From positions 1 through 64,000 of the forward strand of contig CAWEOT010000005.1 of NCBI GenBank assembly GCA_963810775.1: a stretch of DNA of 64,000 nucleotides, written 5' to 3'. Below are positions 53,802 through 61,892 of the stretch, one piece after another. The translations under genes were made by a program, and so were the position numbers. The notes under the pieces were generated by a model. That model was not told the DNA's origin, searched no databases, and was given only the letters and a program-made list of their open reading frames with translations. The stretch's first letter is position 1, and each line of letters opens with the position of its first letter. The DNA comes from DATBVX01 sp963810775. GTDB taxonomy: Bacteria; Pseudomonadota; Gammaproteobacteria; Steroidobacterales; Steroidobacteraceae.

Positions 53802-54074
53802 ATGACTGCCACTGCCGGACCGACCATCGAGCGCGTGCAGACGGGCATCCGCATCGAGAAGCGATTGCTGAAGGTCCTGAAGGCGCTGGCCGAGTACAAG
53901 GACATGAGTCTCGGCGATCTCATCGAGGGCATCGCCCTGCATGCACTCGAGGGCAAGGCGCCCTTCGCTGCCGCGACGCTTACACACGTGCGGGATCTCA
54001 GGCGAATCTACGGGCTGGAGCTGCGCGCGGGCGACAGCCACCGGCTGCGCGAGCGCGCCCGGAGAGCAACGTGA
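53802..54074 (+). CDS. ribbon-helix-helix DNA-binding protein
   Basis: This 90-residue protein has a central ribbon-helix-helix-like unit: a short beta strand (RVQTGIRIEK) followed by two helices (RLLKVLKALAEYKDMSLGDLIEGIALHALEG). The C-terminal 35 residues are basic and helical. It is probably a dimeric transcription repressor. A perfect palindrome lies just upstream. Its stop overlaps the GTG start of the next gene (GTGA), so the two are co-translated. This resembles a toxin-antitoxin arrangement, but the partner is not a recognised toxin. Confidence 0.7.
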   Translation: MTATAGPTIERVQTGIRIEKRLLKVLKALAEYKDMSLGDLIEGIALHALEGKAPFAAATLTHVRDLRRIYGLELRAGDSHRLRERARRAT

Positions 54075-54457
54075 CAGACGCGGACTTCATCGCGGCGCTC
54101 GAGAACTGCACCTTGCCGGCCGCGGCCTTTCGCCACCGCGATCACCTGCGTGCCGGGTGGACCTATCTCCAGGGAATGCCCTTTGGCGCCGCGCTCGATC
54201 GGATGCGCGAGGCATTGCAGCGTTATGCGGCGAGCCATGGGCAGCCCGAGCGCTACCATGAGACCGTCACGGTTGCCTACATGTCTCTGCTGCAGACGCA
54301 TCGGGCACTCAACCCCGCGGATTCGTGGGAGCAGTTCGTTGTCGCGAACCCTGTTCTGTTCGAGGCCGGGCTGCTGGCGCGCTTCTACGAGCGCGCTACT
54401 CTTGAATCTCCCCTGGCGCGCCGCGTCTTCGTGCTGGAGTCCCGCGCCGTGCCGTAG
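54071..54457 (+). CDS. conserved unknown protein with an FRHRDHLRAGW motif
   Basis: This 128-residue helical protein begins at a GTG overlapping the RHH gene. The block AAAFRHRDHLRAGWTYLQGMPF, then LQRYAASHGQPERYHETVTVAYMSLLQ, matches, from memory, a widespread uncharacterised family with conserved HxDHxRxxW and YHETxT motifs. The several His, Asp and Glu could bind a metal, which is inference. No signal peptide or membrane segment is visible. The pairing with an RHH regulator suggests the regulator controls, or is controlled by, this protein. It ends 23 bp before the convergent gene at 54481. Confidence 0.65.
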   Translation: MTDADFIAALENCTLPAAAFRHRDHLRAGWTYLQGMPFGAALDRMREALQRYAASHGQPERYHETVTVAYMSLLQTHRALNPADSWEQFVVANPVLFEAGLLARFYERATLESPLARRVFVLESRAVP

Positions 54458-54480
54458 CGCCCCGGCCTGGCCCCTGATCC

Positions 54481-54840
54481 TTATTGATTCAAAAGGACCG
54501 TCGTATCGTGGCGGTCGAAGCCCTGCAACACGCGCCGATAGGCGCTGGCGATGAATCGTTCCGCAGTCTTGTCCGCACGCGGCGACAGCAGCATGCGCAC
54601 CACGACATCGTCAGCCGGCCGCGAAGGGTCTTCACCCAGCAACTGGTAGACGAGCCGGCTCAGCCGGTGCTGCAGCTCGTTGATGAAGCGCAGATGTGCA
54701 CCATCGCTCACCTGCTCGGCGCCAGGCCCGTATGTTCCCTTGGCTTCCTCCGCCAGCTCATGCATGAGCAATGACAGAAAGCGGCCCTTGTCGATGGCCG
54801 TCAGCTCGCTGAAGTATTCGATCTCAGACTGGATGTTCAC
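54481..54840 (-). CDS. conserved hypothetical protein
   Basis: This 119-residue, mostly helical soluble protein reads MNIQSEIEYFSELTAIDKGRFLSLLMHELAEEAKGTYG at the start. The middle is FINELQHRLSRLVYQLLGED and the end ERFIASAYRRVLQGFD. I do not recognise a named family. It is the last gene in the leftward direction of the long envelope operon, 76 bp after the PulC-like gene, and may or may not be part of it. Confidence 0.6.
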   Translation of the reverse strand: MNIQSEIEYFSELTAIDKGRFLSLLMHELAEEAKGTYGPGAEQVSDGAHLRFINELQHRLSRLVYQLLGEDPSRPADDVVVRMLLSPRADKTAERFIASAYRRVLQGFDRHDTTVLLNQ

Positions 54841-54916
54841 GCGATTCCCCCGCTCGATACATTATTATTGGTTGACTCGGCTCGCCGCAATGTGCGCTCG
54901 TCGGGCGATGAGCGGC

Positions 54917-55231
54917 TCAGGAAATCGACACAAAGTCCGCCCTGTCCGCCGGCTGCGCTGCGGCGTTGCGCGCCCGGCCTGCGAACCCGAGTGACCGCGC
55001 CCTGCCGCGGCACTCCAGGTCCACCCCATCGACACGGATATGCTTCACCAGGCATCCGGCGATCTTCTCACCCTCGGTGATGAAGCGCTGCTCGCCGTGA
55101 CTCGTTTCGATGATGGCGATACGCCGTTCACCCGTGATGATCGTGTCCGCCAGCCTGATCGCCGACAGCAGGTCAGCTGCATACCCAGCCGCCGCTACCA
55201 GGGTGATCAGCAGCAGTACCGATGGGCGCAT
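54917..55231 (-). CDS. small exported protein, PulC/PilP-like core
   Basis: This 104-residue protein has an N-terminal hydrophobic signal or anchor (VLLLITLVAAAGYA). A short beta-rich core follows (RRIAIIETSHGEQRFITEGEKI, then GCLVKHIRVDGVDLEC) resembling the small domain of GspC/PulC and PilP proteins, which dock inner-membrane machines to outer-membrane channels. The C-terminal 30 residues are basic and Ala-rich. It starts 20 bp after the TonB-like gene and is likely the last core gene of that operon. The domain resemblance is weak and by eye. Confidence 0.5.
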   Translation of the reverse strand: MRPSVLLLITLVAAAGYAADLLSAIRLADTIITGERRIAIIETSHGEQRFITEGEKIAGCLVKHIRVDGVDLECRGRARSLGFAGRARNAAAQPADRADFVSIS

Positions 55232-55251
55232 GGCTCGCGTGCCTGCCTTGC

Positions 55252-56160
55252 TTACGCAGGGAAGAAGTCGATCGGCTTGGTAGTGGTGACAGCTTCGACA
55301 TCCCGGTCCTCGAAACGGAACAGCTTCACCCGCGTGATGAGCTTGCGTTCCAGGTCGGGGTCGTTGAGGTCGCTCGACACCACGCGGCAATTGGTGACTT
55401 CGCCCCAGGGTGCGATCGTGAGCTCGAGCACGACCTTGCCTTGCAATGCCGGGTTGTCGCGCAACGCGCGGTTGTACAGTGCATAGATCGCGCCCTTGTT
55501 CTTATCGAACACCAGCTCGATCTCTTCACGACTGCGCGAGGCTTTCTGTCCGCTGCCGCTGCGCACCGCCTTCGGTTCGCCGCTGCCGATGCCGCTCGAG
55601 ACGGTGGTCGTGGAGCGTCCCGCGAGGCCGCCGCCGCCACCGCCGAATCCGCGACTCAACTGCGCGGTATTGATGCCCCCGCTCCCCTGGCCCACTTTCG
55701 AGGTGATCAAGGAGCGCTGCGCCATATCGCCGGCATGCACGACATCGGTGAGCGGCCGGTTGGCGGTGGCGATGTCGACCATGCGATTGTCGCGCAGATC
55801 TGCCAGCTCATCCTTGAAGGGCAGGAGCCCGGCGACCGCTGCCTTCTTGCGCGCCTCCTGCTGCCGATCAACTGGCTTGGGCTCAGGCTTTGGTTCCTTC
55901 TTGACCTCAGGTTTCGGCTCCTCCTTCGGAGGCGGTGGAGGCGGCGGCGGTTCGCGCTTCTCCAGCATCAGCTTGGCAAGCCGTGGCGGCACCTGCTCCT
56001 CGGTGGCCTCCTTGCGCTCCGGCGTCGGCAACAGTGGAATCACGATCATGAGCAGCAGCACGAGGCCCATCACCCACAACAGGATCTTCTTGAAGCGCTC
56101 CCGATCCTCGTCGTTGACGCTCCAGGGAAGCTCGAATTCGCGGTAGAACGGTCTGAGCAC
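55252..56160 (-). CDS. TonB-like protein with AgmX/PglI C-terminal domain
   Basis: This 302-residue energy-transducer-like protein has a short cytoplasmic start, one membrane helix (residues about 27-46, ILLWVMGLVLLLMIVIPLLP) and a Pro/Lys/Glu-rich periplasmic spacer (about 65-105) long enough to cross the periplasm. A Gly-rich linker precedes the C-terminal domain of about 90 residues (ELVFDKNKGAIYALYNRAL, then GKVVLELTIAPWGEVTNCRVVSS). That domain matches the AgmX/PglI family, named from Myxococcus gliding proteins. It is predicted to transmit force from the TolQ/TolR-type motor encoded just upstream. The final residues (PIDFFPA) resemble those of related AgmX proteins. Confidence 0.85.
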   Translation of the reverse strand: MLRPFYREFELPWSVNDEDRERFKKILLWVMGLVLLLMIVIPLLPTPERKEATEEQVPPRLAKLMLEKREPPPPPPPPKEEPKPEVKKEPKPEPKPVDRQQEARKKAAVAGLLPFKDELADLRDNRMVDIATANRPLTDVVHAGDMAQRSLITSKVGQGSGGINTAQLSRGFGGGGGGLAGRSTTTVSSGIGSGEPKAVRSGSGQKASRSREEIELVFDKNKGAIYALYNRALRDNPALQGKVVLELTIAPWGEVTNCRVVSSDLNDPDLERKLITRVKLFRFEDRDVEAVTTTKPIDFFPA

Positions 56161-56175
56161 TGTTACTACGCCCCG

Positions 56176-56697
56176 TTACTGGCTCTGCGCGATCGCAACC
56201 GGCTTGTCTTTCTGCAGCACCGCGAGGGAGATGCGGCCGAAGTTCGCGTCGGTACAGGTCGCCATCACTTTCTTGAGCACGTTGTAGGGCACCACCTTGT
56301 CGCCCATGATCGTGAGCTCACGATTCGCGATGTCGCGTTCGAGAACCCGGCGCGGCATGGCGACGGTGGGACGCTCGAGCGCCGACTTGAGCGGCGCGAT
56401 GATCGTGCCATCCATCTTTTCGATGTCGGCGATCCGCGCGATCGGTTGGCCCTGTACCAGCAGCTCATCGCGCGTGATCATGATCACGACCGTCTCGCGC
56501 GGCTTTTGCTCCGCGACCGACTCCGGGATCTCGATGCCCTTGGTGTTCTGCAACACCTCGACCTCGGTCGAGTACACGAGCAGGAACGACACCATCACGC
56601 TCAGGATGTCGATCATCGGGATGAGGTTCAGCGATACACCGGCGCGATTGCGCTCCTGGTGGATGATCATTCGCTTGGCGCGACCTGAAAGTCTCAT
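56176..56697 (-). CDS. TolR/ExbD-family protein, second of two
   Basis: This 173-residue proton-channel subunit has a short basic N-terminus, one membrane helix with the essential Asp (LNLIPMIDILSVMVSFLLVY) and a periplasmic domain. It starts within the stop of the other ExbD gene (ATGA overlap), so the two are co-translated. It is somewhat longer than typical TolR (about 140), with an extended periplasmic part ending KPVAIAQSQ. Confidence 0.88.
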   Translation of the reverse strand: MRLSGRAKRMIIHQERNRAGVSLNLIPMIDILSVMVSFLLVYSTEVEVLQNTKGIEIPESVAEQKPRETVVIMITRDELLVQGQPIARIADIEKMDGTIIAPLKSALERPTVAMPRRVLERDIANRELTIMGDKVVPYNVLKKVMATCTDANFGRISLAVLQKDKPVAIAQSQ

Positions 56698-57200
56698 AGC
56701 GGCGCATCTCCGATCGAGATTTCCGGAAAGAGCTCCGCCTGTACGGTGCGCTCGGCTTGTTTCTGCTCCACCACGCGGACCGTGTCCATTACCTGCACCA
56801 GCGTGTCATACGGGATGTCCTGTTCGAGCAGGATCGTCGCGTCCAGCTTGCTGGGGAATCGCTCCTTCACTCGCTGCAGGAATTGCGACAATGCGTGGAG
56901 GTCATAGCCCTGGACGCCGTTCGGGAACTCCTGGAGGAGACCGGTTCCCCGATCGGCGACCTGGATCTTGGCCTTGCGCACCAGTACTTCGATCTGCAGC
57001 GTCGGCGGCGGCGTCTCCTCGTTCTGCGCAGTCGGCAGGTTGAGCTCGAGGATCACCGTGCGATAGAACACCGCCGTCATGAGCAGGAAGGTCACGAGCA
57101 CCGTGAAGATGTCGATCATCGGAACGAGGTTCAGGGCCTCGCCGTTGCCACGGCGCAGGCGGCGTATCAGCCGCGCGCGTGCCTGTCGCGTCGAATACAT
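56694..57200 (-). CDS. TolR/ExbD-family protein, first of two
   Basis: This 168-residue ExbD/TolR-type subunit has the membrane helix LNLVPMIDIFTVLVTFLLMT carrying the channel Asp. The periplasmic domain is distinct from that of the second copy (LQIEVLVRKAKIQVADRG, then LDATILLEQDIPYDTLVQVMDTVR). Having two different TolR-type subunits beside a single TolQ is characteristic of some specialised motors. It starts 28 bp after the TolQ-type gene. Confidence 0.88.
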   Translation of the reverse strand: MYSTRQARARLIRRLRRGNGEALNLVPMIDIFTVLVTFLLMTAVFYRTVILELNLPTAQNEETPPPTLQIEVLVRKAKIQVADRGTGLLQEFPNGVQGYDLHALSQFLQRVKERFPSKLDATILLEQDIPYDTLVQVMDTVRVVEQKQAERTVQAELFPEISIGDAPL

Positions 57201-57228
57201 GGCTGGATGCCTTTAGCGGGCTGGAAGC

Positions 57229-57882
57229 TCAAGTAGCCGGCGCAATATCGCCGCGCCGCTCGGTGACGCTGTTCAGGAACTTCACCGAGGCCATTTCCAG
57301 ACTGTCCACCAGCTCGGTGGTCTTGGTCTGCAACACCGCGTGTGTCAGCACCAGCGGCACCGCCACCATCAGGCCGAACGCGGTGCAGTTCATCGCCACC
57401 GAGATACTGGCCGAGAGCAGGTTGGCCTTCTCCGCCGGATTCACGGTAGCGACCGCAGCGAAGGCGCTGATCAGACCGATAACGGTGCCAAGCAGGCCGA
57501 GCAGCGTCGCCATGTTGGCGAAAGTGCCAAGGTAATGCGTGCGCTTCTCGAGCCGGGGCACGATTTCCATCAGGCTCTCTTCCATCGCCTTCTCGATATC
57601 GTCGCGACGCCGCGCCGACTGGATACGCGACAGGCCATAGTTGAGGATCGTGCCGATCGCAGCGTCCGACTTGGACGTGATCGTAATCGCGCGCTTGAAA
57701 TCGCCCTGCGCCAGGAGCGGCGTCAGGTCATTCCAGAGGCTGCGATTGCGCAGGCTCACGATCGACAGGTAGATGTAGCGCTCGAGCGCTATCGCCAATC
57801 CCAGGGCGGCGACGATCGCGATCGGGATCATGAAAGCGCCGCCTCCCTGAAAGAAGCGGACTATGTGGGCATAAAGGTCCAT
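57229..57882 (-). CDS. MotA/TolQ/ExbB-family proton channel protein
   Basis: This is a 217-residue inner-membrane protein with three membrane helices: about 18-35, and two long ones around LGTFANMATLLGLLGTVIGLISAFAAV and ASISVAMNCTAFGLMVAVPLVLTH. These two carry the family's conserved Thr/Gly and Pro residues lining the proton path. It should form a pentamer around the ExbD-type helices and power the TonB-like protein. It is the motor core of the operon and lies 47 bp after the proline-rich periplasmic protein gene. Confidence 0.9.
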   Translation of the reverse strand: MDLYAHIVRFFQGGGAFMIPIAIVAALGLAIALERYIYLSIVSLRNRSLWNDLTPLLAQGDFKRAITITSKSDAAIGTILNYGLSRIQSARRRDDIEKAMEESLMEIVPRLEKRTHYLGTFANMATLLGLLGTVIGLISAFAAVATVNPAEKANLLSASISVAMNCTAFGLMVAVPLVLTHAVLQTKTTELVDSLEMASVKFLNSVTERRGDIAPAT

Positions 57883-57929
57883 GCGGGTCTCCTCTCAAAA
57901 AACTGACTCATCAAGAATGTGGCTGCGGC

Positions 57930-58445
57930 TCAACGTGCAGGCGCTGGCGCCGGGGGTGTCGGCGCGGATATCGCTGCGGACTCGCCGTTGAGCGTTGAAA
58001 AGTATTCGATCTGACGCTTGAACACATCGCGATCCACGGGCGCCAGTACTTCATCGATCAGGCTGTTTGCAGGGCGACCGATGAGATCGCCGAGATCGGC
58101 CTTCTTCCACGGCACGATGTAGAGCACCTTCGGCAATTCGCGGTTGCCGGTGATCGAGGAGCCTTCCAACTCGAGTCGATCGACCGTCTTGAACTGCGAG
58201 CCGCGTGGGGCAGGTTTCCCGTCGACGGGCGCGCCATCAGTGGCAGGAGCGGTTGCCGGAGGACTCTCGGGCGCTGCAGGCGTTGCTTTGTCGGCCGCGG
58301 GCCGTGTCTCGGCCGGCGACGGCATGCTGGTGTCAGCTTGTGGCATCACCGCTTCACGCTCGTCAGCCGGCGGCACGGTCTGCGCCGAGGCGACGAACGC
58401 GGACAACAACGTGCCCGCAAGGATTGCGCTACGTGGGCCAGTCAT
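57930..58445 (-). CDS. proline/alanine-rich exported protein of the envelope operon
   Basis: This 171-residue protein has a signal peptide (MTGPRSAILAGTLLSAFVASAQ) and a roughly 65-residue Pro/Ala/Thr/Glu-rich, probably disordered spacer. A conserved-looking C-terminal part follows (FKTVDRLELEGSSITGNRELPKVLYIVPWKKADLGDLIGRP), and the tail is another Pro/Ala stretch. No family is recognised. Its ATG overlaps the stop of the TPR lipoprotein gene (ATGA), so the two are translationally coupled. It is probably a periplasmic component of the complex. Confidence 0.75.
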   Translation of the reverse strand: MTGPRSAILAGTLLSAFVASAQTVPPADEREAVMPQADTSMPSPAETRPAADKATPAAPESPPATAPATDGAPVDGKPAPRGSQFKTVDRLELEGSSITGNRELPKVLYIVPWKKADLGDLIGRPANSLIDEVLAPVDRDVFKRQIEYFSTLNGESAAISAPTPPAPAPAR

Positions 58446-59092
58446 GGTGAAGCCTCGGCAGTCTGCGGCTGTGGATTGGAGCCGACGCGTGCCTTGAGTT
58501 CCGCGATCCAGGTCGCAACACGCTTGTCGCTGTTCCCCGACAACTCCATGTAGCGCTCGAGGGCTTCGAGTGCTCGCTGCGGTTGCTGCAAGTACAGATC
58601 GCAGAGCACGCCCAGGTTCAAGTGAGCGGGCGCGTAGGTCGGGTCGATCTTGATGGCCTCGCCATAGGCGCTTTCGGCGTCCTTGAAGCGGCCGAGCTGG
58701 CGATAGACGATGCCGAGCTCGGTATAGGTCAGCGCGCTGGGCATGCCTTTCTGCGTCGCCTGGCGCAGCGCCTGCTCCGCTTCCGCGTACTTGCCAGCGC
58801 GCTCATAGAGCAGGCCCAGGTTCACGTACGGCCCGGGGTATTCGGGGTACGCCAGGGTAAGTTGCTTCAGTTCGAGCTCTGCATCAGTCAATTTGCCGGC
58901 CTGAAGCAGCGCCACCGCCTGCGCGAATTGCTGGTTCGCGCGCTCGGGAATCACGGGCTCTGCCGGTGCTGCCGTTGCTTGCGCGGGCTCAGCCACGGGC
59001 TTCGGCGCCGGTGGCGTGCTGGCGCAGCCGGCGATGCAAAGCGCGAGCACAAGGCTCAGCGCTTCAGCGCAATTCCTTGACGAACTCCGCAC
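58442..59092 (-). CDS. TPR-repeat lipoprotein
   Basis: This roughly 216-residue protein has a lipoprotein signal (LSLVLALCIAGC, lipobox Cys at about residue 23 from the chosen start) and a Pro/Ala-rich linker. About four tetratricopeptide repeats follow: FAQAVALLQAGKLTDAELELK, GPYVNLGLLYERAGKYAEAEQ, LTYTELGIVYRQLGRFKDAES and APAHLNLGVLCDLYLQQPQRA. I use the GTG at 59092 because GGCGGA lies 5 bases upstream; the ATG at 59110 is also possible. Both overlap the end of the preceding TPR gene. It is likely outer-membrane anchored, facing the periplasm, acting as a scaffold. Confidence 0.8.
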   Translation of the reverse strand: MRSSSRNCAEALSLVLALCIAGCASTPPAPKPVAEPAQATAAPAEPVIPERANQQFAQAVALLQAGKLTDAELELKQLTLAYPEYPGPYVNLGLLYERAGKYAEAEQALRQATQKGMPSALTYTELGIVYRQLGRFKDAESAYGEAIKIDPTYAPAHLNLGVLCDLYLQQPQRALEALERYMELSGNSDKRVATWIAELKARVGSNPQPQTAEASP

Positions 59093-61892
59093 TGATTTCC
59101 GCCTTTGCATAGCGCGCCGGCTTGAGCTTTGCCAGCGCCTCGAAACTCTTGCGCACCGATTCGTCGTACACACCTTCGCTGGCGCGCGCGACATTCGCCT
59201 CGTGGATCGAAATCGCTTTCTCTTCAAACGGGAACGCCTGCTCCTCGAGCAGGACGTTGTATTGTTCAAGCTCATCCGCGCCCAGGTTCTTCGGGCGCTC
59301 GGACTCCATCAGGTCCTTGGCGAGCGTGCGATACAGCTCCGCCATCTGGTAGGTTGCCGCGGTCGTCACTTCGGCGACCCCGTATTGAGCGGCTTTGCCA
59401 TAGGCGTTGAGAGCCCGTTCCATCGCATCCTTCTTGAGCGCCAGATTCTTCTTGAGCGGCGCGCTCAGCTTGATGAGCGCGAACGCGGCGCCCGCAGGTT
59501 CTGCAAATACCAGCGTCGCCTTCGCGGCGAGATACTTGCTGCGCTCGGTGCGCGCCGCACCGGCGGCGCGGTCCGCATCAATGATGTTCTGCAGCCAACG
59601 GTCGCGTTCCTTGATGTCGTGCGTTGCGGCCGCCATGTCGACCAGTTTCTGGCGCGCTTCCATCGCCGGATCGAGCGGCGCCGGGAAGCGCTCCACGAAC
59701 TTCGTGTAGCTGCGAATCGCACCACCGCGATCGTTCGCTTTCTGATACAGATCCGCAGCGCGTGTCAGCGCTTCGCGGCGCAACTCGACGGTTTCGGTCG
59801 GCGTGTCGGCAATGCGCTCGAATTCGGCAGCGGCGCGCGCCGCTTGTCCCGTTTCCGTGTACGCAACGGCGAGGCTGCGCGTCGCCTCGGCATTGAGAGG
59901 ATCCTGCGGATGATTGCGCCGGAAATTCTCCAGCACTTCGATTGCCCGTGGCCAGGCCTTCATCGTCACCAGGGCAGCAGCCGCGTCGTACTCGGCGTTG
60001 CGTCGAATGCTCGAATCGGGCGCGACCTGTGCCACACGCAGGAAATCGTCCACCGCGCCGACGGAATTCCCGGCAGCTTTCTTGGCCTCGGCCTGCTTGT
60101 AGACCGCAGCCGCGAGCTTCTCGGTGATTTCCTTCTGCTCCTTGTCTCCCGGTGGGATCACGGCACGCAACTGGACATAGGCGGTCTCAGCCTCCGCGTA
60201 ACGTCCCTGGTCGAAGCGTGAGTGAGCGATGACCGTCAGCGCAGTGCGCTGCTTGGTTGCATCGACTGGCGGCTGCAGTGCTAAGACGCGCTGCGCGGTC
60301 TCGACCGCGCGGTCCAGATCCTTGATCTCGAACAGCTCACGAGCCGTGCGCGTGAGAACGGTCGCGGCTTCCTTGTGCTGGGGATACGTGGTCGCAAACT
60401 TGAGGCCGCTCTCGACGCTCGCGGCGTGCCACGCCTGCTTCTCGGCTGCCTGCGAAGGATCGGTGAGTTGCTTCTCATACGCATCGTAGCTCAGCAAAGC
60501 AGCGTACGCGGCCTCCGCCGAACGGGCGTTAAATGGATAAGCGTACGCAGTACGCTCGTATTCCTTGGTCGCATCGCGATACTGGTGCGCTTCAAACAGC
60601 ACTTCTGCCAGCAGGAAGTTGCTGTCTGCCGACTCGGGTTCATTCGGGAACCAGTCGAGATAACTGCGATACCAGCGCGCCGCGAGCATGTATTCCGAGG
60701 CCTTCTTGTTCTTCTGCGCTTCGGCATGGTGGTACTGGGCGAGCTCCTTCACGCTGCTCTTGAGCTCAGCCACGACCGCAGGAAACTGGGCGCGCTCGCG
60801 GCCGGCCCAGAATGGCGAGCCGAAGCCATAGCGCTCGAGGAACTGTTCCTTGCCCGAAAGGACCAGCGAAGCGAACCCGCCCTTGCGATACGCCTCGATC
60901 GCGCGCACCTGCAGGAGCGGCGCGTTCGGATCGATGGGATCGCGCTTGACGAAGGCCTCGTAGGTTTGCGCCGCATCCTGGTAGCGCTCCTTGGTGATGT
61001 AGAGGTCACCGAGCGACGAATAGAGCAGGTACGAGTAGCGGGGGCTGCCACGCTTCGCCACGAATTCATCCACTGACTGCGCGCCATCCAGGTACGAAAA
61101 CGTGATGCTCATGACGCGCAACGTGTCCTCGAGCAGCTCGCGTTCGGGACGCGTCAAGGTCTGCATGTCCACGACCTTGTTGGGATCCTTCGGATCGATC
61201 AGCTTGCGGTCCAGCAGCTGGCCGAACGAGCTGAGACTCTCGTCACTACGCGCCAGCTTGAACAACGACCAGCCGTGCTTGTACAGGCTCTGCTCGAAGA
61301 ACGTGGATTGCGGGCCGCGCCGGATGACTTCCGCGTAGGCACGTTCGGCCTCCGGATAGCGCTTGGCGCTGAACAGGATCTCACCGCGGCGGAACTGAGC
61401 CTCATCGATCAGGGCGCTGGAACCGAAGCGGTTCACCAACCGATCGAGTGCATCCAAGGCCTGCTCAGGCTGTCCGTTGCTCTCGTAGGCGCGCGCGAGC
61501 TGATAGAGCACGCCGTCGCTCTGACGATACTCTGGATACGATTCGAGGAGCGAAGTGTAGAGCTTGATCGCCTCGCCCGACTGCATCGCGTCAGCGGATG
61601 TCAGCTCGCGCTCGCCGCGCTCGATTTCGCTGGCTTCCAGATTGAGGTCACCCAGCCGACGCATCGCCTCGGCGCGCAACGCCGGATCGTTGGATTTCAG
61701 GTTGAGAAATTCACGATAGTTCTCCATCGCGCGGGTCGACCCCGCATCGACGGGCTTGTCAGTGTGCACCTCCACCTGGCGGCCGGAAAGATCCCCGATC
61801 GTCGGCTGCGCGGGCTTGGGTTTGCCACACCAGGCGGTCGTCGCCGCCAGTAGCGCGGCGCAGCCCACGAGTGCCGCAACCAGCCGTTTCAC
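59064..61892 (-). CDS. large exported TPR-repeat protein (942 residues)
   Basis: The protein has a signal peptide (MKRLVAALVGCAALLAATTAWC) and then about 900 residues of nearly continuous helical TPR/TPR-like repeats. Examples are VLYQLARAYESNGQPEQALDAL, IDEAQFRRGEILFSAKRYPEAER, YLLYSSLGDLYITKERYQDAAQ and TRSLAVAYTETGQAARAAAEF. Such large solenoids scaffold multi-protein assemblies in the periplasm. Its ATG overlaps the stop of the upstream TPR gene. In the Myxococcus gliding machine, periplasmic TPR proteins occupy comparable genomic positions next to TolQ/TolR genes; homology here would need to be tested. Confidence 0.85.
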   Translation of the reverse strand: MKRLVAALVGCAALLAATTAWCGKPKPAQPTIGDLSGRQVEVHTDKPVDAGSTRAMENYREFLNLKSNDPALRAEAMRRLGDLNLEASEIERGERELTSADAMQSGEAIKLYTSLLESYPEYRQSDGVLYQLARAYESNGQPEQALDALDRLVNRFGSSALIDEAQFRRGEILFSAKRYPEAERAYAEVIRRGPQSTFFEQSLYKHGWSLFKLARSDESLSSFGQLLDRKLIDPKDPNKVVDMQTLTRPERELLEDTLRVMSITFSYLDGAQSVDEFVAKRGSPRYSYLLYSSLGDLYITKERYQDAAQTYEAFVKRDPIDPNAPLLQVRAIEAYRKGGFASLVLSGKEQFLERYGFGSPFWAGRERAQFPAVVAELKSSVKELAQYHHAEAQKNKKASEYMLAARWYRSYLDWFPNEPESADSNFLLAEVLFEAHQYRDATKEYERTAYAYPFNARSAEAAYAALLSYDAYEKQLTDPSQAAEKQAWHAASVESGLKFATTYPQHKEAATVLTRTARELFEIKDLDRAVETAQRVLALQPPVDATKQRTALTVIAHSRFDQGRYAEAETAYVQLRAVIPPGDKEQKEITEKLAAAVYKQAEAKKAAGNSVGAVDDFLRVAQVAPDSSIRRNAEYDAAAALVTMKAWPRAIEVLENFRRNHPQDPLNAEATRSLAVAYTETGQAARAAAEFERIADTPTETVELRREALTRAADLYQKANDRGGAIRSYTKFVERFPAPLDPAMEARQKLVDMAAATHDIKERDRWLQNIIDADRAAGAARTERSKYLAAKATLVFAEPAGAAFALIKLSAPLKKNLALKKDAMERALNAYGKAAQYGVAEVTTAATYQMAELYRTLAKDLMESERPKNLGADELEQYNVLLEEQAFPFEEKAISIHEANVARASEGVYDESVRKSFEALAKLKPARYAKAEISAEFVKELR

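Noticed and set aside
53549..54070. Upstream extension of the gene at 54071
   Set aside because: The extended frame runs through hairpin-rich intergenic DNA and across the RHH gene in another frame. The GTG at 54071 overlapping the RHH stop is the natural start.
53802..54457. Classical toxin-antitoxin pair
   Set aside because: The first protein fits an RHH antitoxin, but the second has no motif of RelE, ParE, PIN, MazF, HipA, Fic or other familiar toxin families, so I only note the resemblance in layout.
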